This document shows, one piece after another, positions 23,473 to 33,055 of a stretch of 33,555 nucleotides of DNA. Below the pieces are notes generated by a model. That model did no database searches. It saw only the letters and a list, made by a program, of their open reading frames with translations, and was not told the origin of the DNA. How positions within the stretch are numbered: position 1 is the stretch's first letter; the number at the start of each line of letters is the position of its first letter. The DNA is taken from assembly GCF_009600985.1 (NCBI RefSeq), contig NZ_VDFP01000025.1, positions 1 to 33,555 on the forward strand. Direction: 5' to 3'. The translations under genes and the position numbers were made by a program. This DNA is from Companilactobacillus halodurans (GTDB lineage Bacteria > Bacillota > Bacilli > Lactobacillales > Lactobacillaceae).

Positions 23473-25197
23473 ATGGCTATTCGTGCATCTGATAAGATGA
23501 TAGATGTTTTAGCAAAATGGGGTGTAGATAATATTTACGGACTCCCAGGGGACTCAGTTGATACAACAATTGATGCCTTATACCGTGCGCAAGATAAAAT
23601 TAAATTTACACATGTTCTTCATGAAGAAGTAGGTGCTTTAGCGGCCGCAGCTCACGCCAAACTGACTGGAAAATTGGGAGTTTGTCTCTCGATTGGAGGA
23701 CCAGGGGCAATCCACTTGTTGAATGGACTGTATGATGCCAAAATGGATCATGCTCCCGTGTTGGCTATTTTGGGTCAAGTTCAATCAAAATTGCTCAATA
23801 CTGATTTCTTCCAAGAAGTCGATACGCACGTTTTGTTTGAAGATGTTGCCGTGTACAACAAGATTATCATGGATCCGCAGTCGTTGCCTAGAATCGTCGA
23901 TGAAGCCATTAGAACTGCTATCGCTAAAAAGGGTGTTGCTGTTTTGACGATTCCTGACGATATTCCAGCTCACATGATTAAAGATAATTTCACGCCCAAC
24001 GTCGATAATTTCCAAATGGAAGATTACCGTGTCGACGATGACCAAATTAAAGCTGTTTTGGAAATGATGAAGATTCACTCTAATCCGATTGTTTTAGCAG
24101 GTGTTGGAATCAAGCATGCTAAAAAAGAAACTAAAGAATTTATCGAAAAATACAAGCTGCCTTTGATTTTAACAATGCCCGCTAAAGGATTGGTCGACGA
24201 TAATCACCCTTATAATTTAGGACAACTAGGAAAACTGGGAACTAAGCCGGCTTTTGAGATGATGCAAAAGGCCGATATGGTCATCATGATTGGGACCGAT
24301 TATCCATATGCACCATATTTGAATAAAAAAGTCGATGCCGTTCAAATCGACATCAACGCTGATCGCTTGGGTAAACGTCGCCACGTCAATATTGCCATTC
24401 AAGCTGATGCTAAGGAAACTTTGGCTCGCTTGAATGAATTAGGGACAGAGGTCGAGTCACGGCCATTCTTAGATGAAGCTGTTTCAAAAATTGGTCAATG
24501 GCGCAGTTGGATGCATGACGTTTACACTAAGAAACATGATGGCGTCTTGCCTTCATTGATGTTCCATCGTTTGAGCGAAAATGCTCCAAGCGATACTATT
24601 TGGTCGATTGATGTTGGGACTTCAACTGCTTTTGGAGCTCGTTTCCTAACGGCTAAGTCATCACAAATGTACACTATTTCAGCTTGGCTAGGTACGATGG
24701 GCTGTGCACTTCCTGGAGCAATTGCGGCCAAGAATGCTTTCCCAGATCGTCCGGTTTATGCATTTTCTGGCGATGGTGCAACTTCAATGGTCATGCAAGA
24801 CTTTGCCACAGCTGTTAGATATAACTTGCCAATGCTTTATATCGTCTTAAATAACAAATTGTTGGCCTTTATTGAGTATGAACAACAATCAGCTGGTCAA
24901 CAAAATTACGGCATCAGTTTGCCAGAAATCGATTTCGCCAAAGTTGCTGAAGCCTGTGGTGGAATTGGCGAACGTATTACAACTGATGATGAATTCAAAG
25001 CTGCTATCGACAAATATCGTATTCCAAAGAAACCAGTTTTGCTTGATGTAGCAGTGACTGATGAAGCACCACTTCCAGGTAAAATTATGATGGATGAAGC
25101 TCAAGGTTATGCTAAATTTGGACTCGGTCACGTAATCGACAAGAAGTCGATACCACAATTGCCACCAATGAAAGAAATCTTACGTTCATTCTTATAA
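23473..25197 (+). CDS. pox: Pyruvate oxidase
   Basis: This is a thiamine-diphosphate and FAD-dependent enzyme that converts pyruvate, phosphate and oxygen to acetyl phosphate, CO2 and hydrogen peroxide. It has 574 residues with the three-domain order of the family. The N-terminal TPP-activating glutamate is in HVLHEEVGALAAAAHAKLTG (Glu51 or Glu52). The C-terminal TPP motif runs from Gly433-Asp434-Gly435 to Asn460-Asn461 (SGDGATSM, then IVLNN). It fits phosphate-dependent oxidases of lactobacilli better than acetolactate synthase. AGGAGGG precedes the start. A cre site upstream suggests expression when preferred sugar is low. It stands alone before a terminator. Confidence 0.92.
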   Translation: MAIRASDKMIDVLAKWGVDNIYGLPGDSVDTTIDALYRAQDKIKFTHVLHEEVGALAAAAHAKLTGKLGVCLSIGGPGAIHLLNGLYDAKMDHAPVLAILGQVQSKLLNTDFFQEVDTHVLFEDVAVYNKIIMDPQSLPRIVDEAIRTAIAKKGVAVLTIPDDIPAHMIKDNFTPNVDNFQMEDYRVDDDQIKAVLEMMKIHSNPIVLAGVGIKHAKKETKEFIEKYKLPLILTMPAKGLVDDNHPYNLGQLGKLGTKPAFEMMQKADMVIMIGTDYPYAPYLNKKVDAVQIDINADRLGKRRHVNIAIQADAKETLARLNELGTEVESRPFLDEAVSKIGQWRSWMHDVYTKKHDGVLPSLMFHRLSENAPSDTIWSIDVGTSTAFGARFLTAKSSQMYTISAWLGTMGCALPGAIAAKNAFPDRPVYAFSGDGATSMVMQDFATAVRYNLPMLYIVLNNKLLAFIEYEQQSAGQQNYGISLPEIDFAKVAEACGGIGERITTDDEFKAAIDKYRIPKKPVLLDVAVTDEAPLPGKIMMDEAQGYAKFGLGHVIDKKSIPQLPPMKEILRSFL

Positions 25198-25209
25198 AAT
25201 TTGAATTTC

Positions 25210-25244
25210 AAAAAGGCCTGCCTATTTCTAGGTAGACCTTTTTT
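25210..25244. terminator. Terminator between pox and the surface-protein gene
   Basis: AAAAAGGCCTGCCT (25210-25223), an ATTTCT loop and AGGTAGACCTTTTTT (25230-25244) form an interrupted stem flanked by A and T tracts. It is shared by the converging genes. Confidence 0.8.
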
Positions 25245-25248
25245 AGGT

Positions 25249-28200
25249 TTAATGAACATCAGTATTTTTAACAAATTCATCAGTTGCTACACGATAATAA
25301 GTAGATTGATTGAAAGTAGCAGACTGATCAGCGTGCCACTTAGTATTAGGAGCTAAAGCTCGATTTTGAACGTTTTTATCTTTAGCGCTTATGAGGTATT
25401 TAACTGAATCGCTGTTAGTTGTGACATCTAAATCAACATACTTGTAAACGTAGACTTGATTAGCATTGACCCACTCGTTAGTAGCAACGCGATAGTAAGA
25501 ATCCCGTCCGATAGTGACATATTGGTCACTGAACCAAGCAGAATCAGGCGCCAATTTGAGATTGGAAAGGAGATTCATTTTTCCATTGTCCAAACTAAAA
25601 ATATCGACATACGAACCAACGAAAGTATTGACAGTTTCGTTGATTTTTTGAATATTGAGGTTATTTGACGTGGTAGATGGATTGGGGCTTGGATTATTGT
25701 GATGCTGATTTTCTGGAGTAGTTTCAGGTTCAGGAGCAGGACTTGGATTAGGAGCAGGACTTGGATTAGGAGCAGGACTTGGATTAGGAGCAGGACTTGG
25801 ATTAGGAGTAGGACTTGGATTAGGAGCAGGACTTGGATTAGGAGCTGGATTTGGCTTAGGAGTAGGATTTGGATTAGGAGTAGGATTTGGCTTAGGAGCA
25901 AGACTTGGATTAGGAGTAGGATTTGGCTTAAGACTTGGAACTGGTGCCGATGGTTTTGTTGTTGGTAAAGACTTATAACTTATGATGCTTGTAACCAGAT
26001 CCTTTACTCCTTCGCCTTCTTTATAAGGCAATATGTTCCCTAAAGAATTTTTTACACCTGCCTTATCATCGATATAAACAGTTTTAGGTTTACCGGTAGA
26101 ATCTATAATTGTACAGGACCAAAGGTGACCATTATTTGGCAAATCAATATCATTATTAAAATGATTTCTGCTACCAAATGTTATTGATTTGAGGTGGGTT
26201 CCATCAAACATGCCAGTTCCCTTTTTAGATTCGCCAAAGGGATGTTCAACTCTTTTACTCCAGTTAGTATGTCCCTCAAATAATGATGCCATATCCCAAT
26301 GTGTGAAATCTAAATCTTGTACACCGGAGTTTTTAAACATGCTTGTCACATTAGTGATAAAACCATTTGACCATGGTCTTGTATTTAGATGCTTTAATGA
26401 AGACGTATTTTCAAACATACCATGGAAATCTGAAACATTGCGAGTATTCCAATAAGGAATGCCAAAACGATCCGTGTTGTAGTTAAATTTGATATCAGCT
26501 AATTTATCATCATTAGCAAACATTTCGTCCATGTAATTACAAATGGGAGTATTAAAAGAAGTTAAATCTAATGATTTTATTTTGGGTAGGTTTTTGAACA
26601 TACCACTCATTTTGTTAACTTTTGATGTATTAAAATTCGATAAATCTAATGAAGAAAGATTTGAAGCTCCGTTGAACATATTTGACATATCAGTAGTGTT
26701 GGAAGTATTTAAATTTGATAAATTTATGTTTGTTAATTTTTCATCACCTTTAAACATTCCACTCATATCAGTAACTTTAGAGGTATCAAGCGGTGATAAG
26801 TCGAGTGAAGTTAAATTCTTATTACCACTAAACATATTTGCCATTTTAGTAGCATGAGAAAAATCAAATTTTGATAAATCAATTGATTTTAAGTCTCTAT
26901 TTGCAAAAAAGCCACTCAAGTCAGTTGCTTTAGACAAATTAAGTTTCGATATATCTAAATTAGAGATTTTTTTATCGCCACTGACAATGTCAGATAAATT
27001 AGTGGTACTAGTAGTATTCAGTTTTGATAAATCTATATTAGATAAATTTTCGTCATTTTTAAACATTCCATGCATATCAGTAACTTTAGAAGTATCAAGC
27101 GTTGATAAATCAAGTGTGGTCAGATTCTTATTTCCACTAAACATATTTTTCATTTTAGTAGCGTGAGAAAGATTGAATTTTGATAAATCAACTGATTTCA
27201 AGTCTCTGTTAGCAAATAATCCACTTACATCAGTTGCTTTAGAAAAGTTTAATTTTGCTATATCGGAATTGGAGATTTTTTTAGCACCATTAAAAATATC
27301 AGCTATATTGGTAGCGTTGGAAGTGTTTAATTTCGACATATCCAGATTTGATAAGTTTTCATCATTTTTGAACATGCCACTCATATTAGTGACTTTAGAA
27401 GTATTGAAATTCGATATATCTAAATTAGAGATTTTTTTATCGCCACCGAATAAGTTTGATAAATCAGTAGTTTTAGAAGTGTCAAATTTTGAGACATCTA
27501 AAGCAGTTAAATTTTCATCTCCATTGAACATGCCATTCATTTTAGTGGCTTTAGAAGTATCAAATTTGGAAACATCTAAAGCAGAAAGCTTTTTGTCACC
27601 ATTAAACATGTCTGATAAATCTTCAGTATTAGAAGTATCGAATTTTGAGACATCTAAGGCGGATAAGTTTTTATCACCGTTAAACATCTTACTCATACTT
27701 TTGTTTTTTGAAGTATCGAATTTGGAAACACTTAAAGCAGAAAGATTTTTATCGCCGTTGAACATATTGCTCATGTCAGTCACATTGGAAGTCTTAAAAA
27801 TGGAAACATCTAAAGCTTTTAAATTTTCGTCGTTATTGAACATATTGGTAAATTTAGTCACTTTAGAGGTGTCAAAATGTGAAACGTCTAAGGCTGATAA
27901 ATTTTTAGTGTTGTTAAACATACCGTACATATCGGTAGCTTTAGAAGTATTAAATTTAGATACATCTAAATTATGAATTGCTGAAACGTTATTAAACATA
28001 TCAGAAAAGAGAGCAACATTAGATGTATCGAAATGGGATACATCTAATGATGATAGGTATTGATCATCATGGAACATACGACGCATGTCGGTAACTTTTG
28101 AAGTATTAAAATTGGATAAATTTAAATTAGTAAGATCATTGTCATAATCAAACATACTGTTCATGTCAGTAACATTAGACGTATCAAAATTGGATAAGTC

Positions 28201-29247
28201 TAAGGATTTGAGGGTAGATGTATTTTGAAACATCTGGGACATATCGGTAACTTTTGAAGTATTGAAATTAGATAAATCTAGCGATTTTAAAGCAGAATTC
28301 CATTCAAACATACTATTCATGTCAGTAACATTAGACGTATCAAAATTCTTTAAATTGATTGATTCCAAATCATCATCATCTTTGAACATACTCGACATGT
28401 CTGTGACGTTTGGCGTTTTGAAATTTTTTAAGTCAAGTGACTCAAGTGCTCGATTATTGGAAAACATATTTGACATGTCAGTAACCTTGGAAGTATCGAA
28501 ACTAGATAAATCAAGATTTGTCAGGTTAACATTAACGGAGTGATCGTCTTTTTTATCTGGGAGGTTATCGAACATACCAGACATATCGGTAACGCTTGAA
28601 GTATCGAAATCAGCTAAGTTAATTGACTTAAGATTATAGTTATCAGAAAACATATACGAAGTAGTAGTGTTATTGGTCATCTTCCAGCCTGAAAGATCAA
28701 CGTCTTTTAATGAAGTATCATTTGAAAAAAGATATGAACTATCTTTTATATTAGAAAGGCCTGATAAATTTGGCATTTTGACACTTTTTAAAGCAGGATC
28801 TTCATAAAACATGTAACTAATATCAGAGGTATTCGATAAATCAATATTTTTATAATTTTTAATTGACTCTAAGTTTGGTAAAAAAGAAAGAATATATGAG
28901 GAGTTCTTAGGAAATTTCACAGGCCCGTCAAAGCTGATGCTTTTAATGTAGTCATTGTCATCATCATAATAGCTCCAGTCGTGATTATTATCGTTATTAT
29001 TTGAAGTATCGTTATCGTCCAAGCTATATCCCAAAGTTCCACCTTGTAAATGTAGGACATGATCATTAGATATGTACCAAGGACAGGTTCCATAAGTACC
29101 AGAATCGAATGTATCATCAGATTGGTCGTTAGTTGATGTTTCTGCATAAATGGTCGTAGTCTTAAAGGAATAGAAACCAGTGACGACGGTCACACCAAGT
29201 AAAGTTTTTAAAGCTATTTTTTTCAAATCTTGACTTTGAACCTTCAT
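25249..29247 (-). CDS. BspA-like leucine-rich-repeat surface protein with SLAP-like anchor
   Basis: This is a 1332-residue secreted repeat protein. It has an N-terminal signal peptide (to about residue 36, ending TTTIYAE). There follow about 30 units of a 26-residue repeat, with consensus L..LDLS.FDTS.VTDMS.MF, of the DUF285/BspA type. A proline-rich linker made of NPSPAP-like units comes next. The C-terminus has two related SLAP-like repeats, each with LAP...W..DQ....YYRVAT.E.V, which bind the cell wall non-covalently in lactobacilli. The expected role is adhesion or interaction with host, plant or other cells; the ligand is unknown. GGAGATGATT precedes the start. It is the largest gene in the window and stands alone. 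Confidence 0.88.
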   Translation of the reverse strand: MKVQSQDLKKIALKTLLGVTVVTGFYSFKTTTIYAETSTNDQSDDTFDSGTYGTCPWYISNDHVLHLQGGTLGYSLDDNDTSNNNDNNHDWSYYDDDNDYIKSISFDGPVKFPKNSSYILSFLPNLESIKNYKNIDLSNTSDISYMFYEDPALKSVKMPNLSGLSNIKDSSYLFSNDTSLKDVDLSGWKMTNNTTTSYMFSDNYNLKSINLADFDTSSVTDMSGMFDNLPDKKDDHSVNVNLTNLDLSSFDTSKVTDMSNMFSNNRALESLDLKNFKTPNVTDMSSMFKDDDDLESINLKNFDTSNVTDMNSMFEWNSALKSLDLSNFNTSKVTDMSQMFQNTSTLKSLDLSNFDTSNVTDMNSMFDYDNDLTNLNLSNFNTSKVTDMRRMFHDDQYLSSLDVSHFDTSNVALFSDMFNNVSAIHNLDVSKFNTSKATDMYGMFNNTKNLSALDVSHFDTSKVTKFTNMFNNDENLKALDVSIFKTSNVTDMSNMFNGDKNLSALSVSKFDTSKNKSMSKMFNGDKNLSALDVSKFDTSNTEDLSDMFNGDKKLSALDVSKFDTSKATKMNGMFNGDENLTALDVSKFDTSKTTDLSNLFGGDKKISNLDISNFNTSKVTNMSGMFKNDENLSNLDMSKLNTSNATNIADIFNGAKKISNSDIAKLNFSKATDVSGLFANRDLKSVDLSKFNLSHATKMKNMFSGNKNLTTLDLSTLDTSKVTDMHGMFKNDENLSNIDLSKLNTTSTTNLSDIVSGDKKISNLDISKLNLSKATDLSGFFANRDLKSIDLSKFDFSHATKMANMFSGNKNLTSLDLSPLDTSKVTDMSGMFKGDEKLTNINLSNLNTSNTTDMSNMFNGASNLSSLDLSNFNTSKVNKMSGMFKNLPKIKSLDLTSFNTPICNYMDEMFANDDKLADIKFNYNTDRFGIPYWNTRNVSDFHGMFENTSSLKHLNTRPWSNGFITNVTSMFKNSGVQDLDFTHWDMASLFEGHTNWSKRVEHPFGESKKGTGMFDGTHLKSITFGSRNHFNNDIDLPNNGHLWSCTIIDSTGKPKTVYIDDKAGVKNSLGNILPYKEGEGVKDLVTSIISYKSLPTTKPSAPVPSLKPNPTPNPSLAPKPNPTPNPNPTPKPNPAPNPSPAPNPSPTPNPSPAPNPSPAPNPSPAPNPSPAPEPETTPENQHHNNPSPNPSTTSNNLNIQKINETVNTFVGSYVDIFSLDNGKMNLLSNLKLAPDSAWFSDQYVTIGRDSYYRVATNEWVNANQVYVYKYVDLDVTTNSDSVKYLISAKDKNVQNRALAPNTKWHADQSATFNQSTYYRVATDEFVKNTDVH
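25729..25930 (-). repeat. 18-bp tandem repeat coding the proline-rich linker
   Basis: The sequence GGATTAGGAGCAGGACTT, on the plus strand, is repeated nearly without change about six times. Each unit encodes Asn-Pro-Ser-Pro-Ala-Pro on the minus strand. More diverged units (PKPNPTPNP) flank it. Near-identical in-frame units of 18 bp favour changes in copy number by slippage, which would alter the linker length without a frameshift. Confidence 0.85.
26661..27278 (-). repeat. Two tandem 309-bp super-repeats within the LRR region
   Basis: Four consecutive 26-residue units recur as a block of 103 residues. Both blocks contain the shortened unit ending FFANRD or LFANRD (one residue short), then LKS.DLSKF..SHATKM.NMFS, then GNKNLT.LDLS. 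The anchor AAGTCTCT lies at 27200 and 26891, exactly 309 bases apart. This indicates a recent block duplication over the older single-unit repeats. Confidence 0.8.
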
Positions 29248-29376
29248 TTAGAATCATCTCCATAAAAAGTAATTTTTATACAAAGAGTATATTCCTAAAG
29301 AAAGGAAAAACGTCTACAGAAGCACGGGATATATCAAACAATAATGCATAGAAAAAATAAATTAATTTTAGAATAT

Positions 29377-29413
29377 AAAAAGGCATTCCCAAATCAGGGA
29401 ATGCCCTTATTTA
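29377..29413. terminator. Terminator after the small gene at 29428
   Basis: GGCATTCCC (29382-29390), an AAATCA loop and GGGAATGCC (29397-29405) form a perfect stem. On the minus strand it is followed by five T residues, so it ends the minus-strand gene at 29428-29631. Confidence 0.82.
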
Positions 29414-29427
29414 TTTCTATTCAAATT

Positions 29428-29631
29428 TTAAAGTGGACTAAATTCTTTCATCACATATTTACTAGGGAAGGATTTATTCTTGTCTAAATACTTTTGGTAT
29501 CGAGTTTTTTGATGAATCTCGTTATAAGCATCTTCCAATTCGGATATTGTGTACTTTTGCTTCAACTCAATAGAAGATGTTTTATAAAATTTTGACATGT
29601 AAGCTAACAATTGTTCTTCATCATTAATCAT
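29428..29631 (-). CDS. Small protein of unknown function
   Basis: I do not recognise this 67-residue soluble protein. I start at ATG 29631, with AGAGGT eight bases upstream; the open frame continues to 29679 without a ribosome site. It is rich in Lys, Tyr and Glu and predicted helical (ELEDAYNEIHQKTRYQKYLD). The separate terminator at its end argues for a real gene independent of the large surface-protein gene. The gap from 29632 to 29856 holds no other gene. Confidence 0.6.
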   Translation of the reverse strand: MINDEEQLLAYMSKFYKTSSIELKQKYTISELEDAYNEIHQKTRYQKYLDKNKSFPSKYVMKEFSPL

Positions 29632-29856
29632 ACTATCGACCTCTAAAATCATCATAGTGCCTGAAATTATTATTAGCAACTTCTAATAATTAGAATTTCT
29701 TTAATTAAATTTTGTAATTTTTGACCGATGTAACTATCTATCTCATAGCATTTGCTTAATAAGTCAACCTTTCGACCACAAAAACATCTTGCAACTAAAT
29801 TAAAAAACCATTAGAATGGTGCTATTTCATAAATAAATTTAATAGGAGGTGTCAAT

Positions 29857-31221
29857 ATGACGACGCAAGAAGCACATCATGACCACGAGGTGGATCACCG
29901 ATTGATCATGCACGAAAATGAAGCCTTTTCAAAAGCATCACGAATCAATTATTTTGACCTTGTTATCGAATCAGCTCATAACTCCACGCTAGTCGATGCA
30001 GATGGGAACGAGTACATCGACTTGTTGGCAAGCGCTTCGTCAATCAACGTTGGTCATACGAATGAAAAAGTCGTCCGCGCGATACAGCGCCAAGCGCAAA
30101 AACTGATTCATTACACATCAGCCTATTTTCCCAATCGTCCGGAACAAGAATTAATAGAACGATTGAGTCAAACAGTGCCCGGCGCACCTAAGGAAGTGTC
30201 TCTGGCAAATTCTGGTTCCGAAGCTAACGATGCCATCATCAAGTTTGCTCGAGGATACACAGGGCGACCTTATATCGTCTCATTTATGGATTCCTATCAC
30301 GGTTCAACTTATGGTTCCATGACCTTGTCCGGTGTCAGCTTGAACATGGCACGAAAGATGGGACCTTTGTTACCGGATGTCGTCCACGTTCCGTATCCAG
30401 ATTTGTACCGACGCCATAAAAATGAAACTGAGCATGACGTTGCTGTGAGGTATTTTGAAGAGTTCAAGCAACCCTTTGAAAGCTACCTGCCAGCAGACGA
30501 AGTAGCCTGCATCTTGATTGAACCGATTCAAGGCGATGGCGGAATTAGAAAAGCACCAGAAGAATTCATGCAACTGGTCTATGAATTTTGTCATCAAAAC
30601 GGTATCTTGTTTGCCGTTGACGAAATCAACCAGGGCCTAGGGCGAACTGGCAAGATGTGGAGTTACCAACAGTTTCAAGATATCGAACCCGACTTGATGT
30701 CAGTTGGTAAGTCGCTTGCTTCAGGGATGCCTTTGAGTGCGACAATTGGCAAAAAGGAAATTATGGAGAGCCTTGATTCACCAGCCCATACTTTCACGAC
30801 CGCCGGCAACCCGATTTGTTGTGCGGCCTCGCTTGCAACCTTGGACGTTTTAAAAGAACAGAAGTTGTTGCTTCGTTCCCTTGAAAAGGGAAATTACGCC
30901 AAGAAGAAGTTTCTCGAACTACAAAATCGTTATCCAGAAATAGGGGATGTCAGGATGTATGGCCTTAACGGTGGAATTGAACTAGTTAAAGACCAAAAGA
31001 CGAAAGTTCCCGATGCTGATTTTGCTAATAAGATTATCTACTATGCCTTTATGCATGGAGTGCTTATGATAACTTTGAAGGGAAACATTTTGAGATTTCA
31101 ACCGCCTCTAGTCATTACTCAAGAAGAGCTTGACTATGCCTTTGATGTCTTGAATGACGCATTTAAAGCAGCTGAAAATAATCAAGTCATTATTCCAAGT
31201 AATGCAAAAATAGGTTGGTAA
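29857..31221 (+). CDS. Isoleucine 2-epimerase (branched-chain amino-acid racemase)
   Basis: This is a pyridoxal-phosphate enzyme of the class III aminotransferase fold, 454 residues. Long stretches recall the Lentilactobacillus buchneri isoleucine 2-epimerase (EC 5.1.1.21), as remembered: YIDLLASASSINVGHT, CILIEPIQGDGGI, LMSVGKSLASGMPLSA and the C-terminal KIGW. The PLP lysine is Lys285 in SVGKSLASG, and the PLP phosphate-binding SGSEAND is present. It probably interconverts L-isoleucine and D-allo-isoleucine, and likewise valine or leucine. A 4-aminobutyrate aminotransferase is the alternative that automated annotation may give. TAGGAGGT precedes the start. A permease gene follows after 20 bases in the same operon. 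Confidence 0.82.
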   Translation: MTTQEAHHDHEVDHRLIMHENEAFSKASRINYFDLVIESAHNSTLVDADGNEYIDLLASASSINVGHTNEKVVRAIQRQAQKLIHYTSAYFPNRPEQELIERLSQTVPGAPKEVSLANSGSEANDAIIKFARGYTGRPYIVSFMDSYHGSTYGSMTLSGVSLNMARKMGPLLPDVVHVPYPDLYRRHKNETEHDVAVRYFEEFKQPFESYLPADEVACILIEPIQGDGGIRKAPEEFMQLVYEFCHQNGILFAVDEINQGLGRTGKMWSYQQFQDIEPDLMSVGKSLASGMPLSATIGKKEIMESLDSPAHTFTTAGNPICCAASLATLDVLKEQKLLLRSLEKGNYAKKKFLELQNRYPEIGDVRMYGLNGGIELVKDQKTKVPDADFANKIIYYAFMHGVLMITLKGNILRFQPPLVITQEELDYAFDVLNDAFKAAENNQVIIPSNAKIGW

Positions 31222-31241
31222 TCAAGAGGAGTGTATTTTTT

Positions 31242-32696
31242 ATGAGTGGTTTTTTTAAACGTTTGACCTTAAAAGAAGATCCGAGTATATACGAGGATAA
31301 AGATTCACATTTAGTACGAGTATTAACAGTTAAAGACTTCCTAGCCTTGGGTGTTGGGACAATCGTCTCGACTTCAATCTTTACTTTACCCGGGGTCGTA
31401 GCGGCAGAGCACACTGGACCTTCAGTTGTTTTCTCATTTATCGTCGCAGCTATCGTGGCCGGACTTGTAGCGTTTGCCTATGCTGAAATGGCCGCCGCCA
31501 TGCCGTTTGCTGGTTCAGCTTATTCGTGGATTAATGTCATGTTTGGTGAATTCTTCGGATGGGTCGCTGGTTGGGCGCTGTTGGCAGAATACTTCATCGC
31601 TTTAGCCTTCGTTGGTTCAGGACTGTCGGCCAACTTTCGGGGGCTGTTAGAACCGATGGGGGTCCATTTCCCCAATGCCATCGCCAATACCTTTGGCAAT
31701 AACGGTGGGATCGTTGATTTAGTTGCTGTCGTCGTTATCGCAGCCGTTGCTTGGTTGATTTCACGAGGAGCCAGTGGTGCCGCTAAAGTCGAGAACGTCT
31801 TAGTTGTCCTTAAAGTCTTAGCAATCCTAACATTTATCGTTGTTGGTTTAACTGCAATTCATATCGAAAACTATATTCACTTTATTCCTAAGTATCGCCT
31901 TAACGCCGACGGAACAGCATTTGGAGGCTGGCAAGGAATCTACGCCGGAGTATCAATGATTTTCCTTTCCTACATTGGATTTGATTCGATTGCTGCAAAC
32001 TCGGCCGAAGCCAAAGACCCAGGCAAGACGATGCCTCGAGGAATCCTTGGTTCATTGTTGATTGCCGTGGCCTTGTTCGTCGCCGTTGCTTTAGTTCTAG
32101 TGGGAATGTTCAAGTATTCTTCATACGCAAATAACGCCGAACCTGTTGGCTGGGCTCTAAGACACGCCGGACATCCAGTCGTTGCCAGCGTTATCCAAGC
32201 CGTAACTGTTATCGGAATGTTCACCGCTTTAATCGGAATGATGCTGGCCGGTTCACGTTTGATCTATTCCTTTGGACGTGATGGCATGTTGCCAAATTGG
32301 CTCGGTAAGTTGAACAAAAACAATCTACCAAATCATGCCTTGTTAGTGCTTTCCGTTATCGGAATCCTGATTGGCGCTTTTTGTCCATTTGCCTTTTTGG
32401 CACAATTGATTTCAGCAGGGACGTTGATTGCCTTTATGTTCGTTTCCTTAGGGATTTATCCATTGAGAAAGCGTGAAGGCAAGGACATCGCCATGCCAGA
32501 CTTCAAAGTGCCATTTTATCCAGTACTTCCAGCTCTTGGATTTTTAGGCTCTCTAGTAATCTTCTGGGGACTTGATATTCAAGCTAAGTTATATGCTGGT
32601 ATCTGGTTTGCCATTGGCTTAGTGATTTACTTTGTCTATGGGATGCATCATTCAACTCTCGGCAAAAAAGTTGCCGCTAAAAAGAATAAAAAATAA
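31242..32696 (+). CDS. APC-family amino-acid permease (YfnA-like)
   Basis: This is an amino-acid transporter of 484 residues with about 12-13 membrane segments. The first segment carries LGVGTIVSTSIFTLPGVVA, the family's unwound substrate-binding motif (GTGIF in many members, STSIF here). FAYAEMAAAMPFAGSAYSW follows. I start at ATG 31242, with GAGGAG upstream, rather than at the longer open frame. It is co-transcribed with the epimerase, which suggests it imports or exports branched-chain amino acids or their D-forms. Direction and substrate are inference. Confidence 0.85.
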   Translation: MSGFFKRLTLKEDPSIYEDKDSHLVRVLTVKDFLALGVGTIVSTSIFTLPGVVAAEHTGPSVVFSFIVAAIVAGLVAFAYAEMAAAMPFAGSAYSWINVMFGEFFGWVAGWALLAEYFIALAFVGSGLSANFRGLLEPMGVHFPNAIANTFGNNGGIVDLVAVVVIAAVAWLISRGASGAAKVENVLVVLKVLAILTFIVVGLTAIHIENYIHFIPKYRLNADGTAFGGWQGIYAGVSMIFLSYIGFDSIAANSAEAKDPGKTMPRGILGSLLIAVALFVAVALVLVGMFKYSSYANNAEPVGWALRHAGHPVVASVIQAVTVIGMFTALIGMMLAGSRLIYSFGRDGMLPNWLGKLNKNNLPNHALLVLSVIGILIGAFCPFAFLAQLISAGTLIAFMFVSLGIYPLRKREGKDIAMPDFKVPFYPVLPALGFLGSLVIFWGLDIQAKLYAGIWFAIGLVIYFVYGMHHSTLGKKVAAKKNKK

Positions 32697-32700
32697 CAAC

Positions 32701-32738
32701 AAAAAAGCCATCGGGTTTTCCTTCCCCGATGGCTTTTT
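32701..32738 (+). terminator. Terminator after the epimerase-permease operon
   Basis: AAAAAAGCCATCGGG (32701-32715) pairs with CCCGATGGCTTTTT (32725-32738) over a TTTTCCTTC loop. It has a strong GC core and a T tract. Confidence 0.9.
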
Positions 32739-32966
32739 CAAAACAATAAAAGTGAGAATCGCTCCCATAATCTGAGACTTGCTAGTAAAAGAATCACAGG
32801 AGTTTTAAACACTGTTTATTTTATATGAGTATTAGTATAGCATCAGAATGACAACTTGGGAACTAAATTTTCAATCGAATTTGTCATACATTTTGTACAA
32901 AAATAATTTTTAATTCTAAAAGCTATATGTATCAACGATTATTGGTGAATAAATGGTGCCAAATGA

Positions 32967-33025
32967 TGAAAACGCTAAAAACTTTAAACATTTAATGTGT
33001 CACTTTTTCAGAATAGAACTATAAT
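32967..33025 (+). promoter_or_regulatory. Promoter with upstream cre-like site for the gene at 33056
   Basis: TGAAAACGCTAAAA (32967-32980) matches 13 of 14 cre positions. GTGTCA (32997-33002), 17 bases, then TATAAT (33020-33025) form a promoter. The cre centre is about 58 bases before the likely transcription start, the place where CcpA activates ackA and pta in Bacillus. The rest of 32743-33055 holds no ORF. Confidence 0.5.
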
Positions 33026-33055
33026 AGGAATTGTAACTAAGGAGGTTGTTGAAAT

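Noticed and set aside
25699..25968. Regular short repeats that could suggest a CRISPR array
   Set aside because: The units are contiguous 18-bp coding repeats without spacers and lie in frame in the large surface protein.
27173..27976. A 267-residue plus-strand open frame opposite the surface-protein gene
   Set aside because: It is the antisense shadow of the repetitive DUF285 codons; it has no ribosome site and its repeats mirror the real gene.
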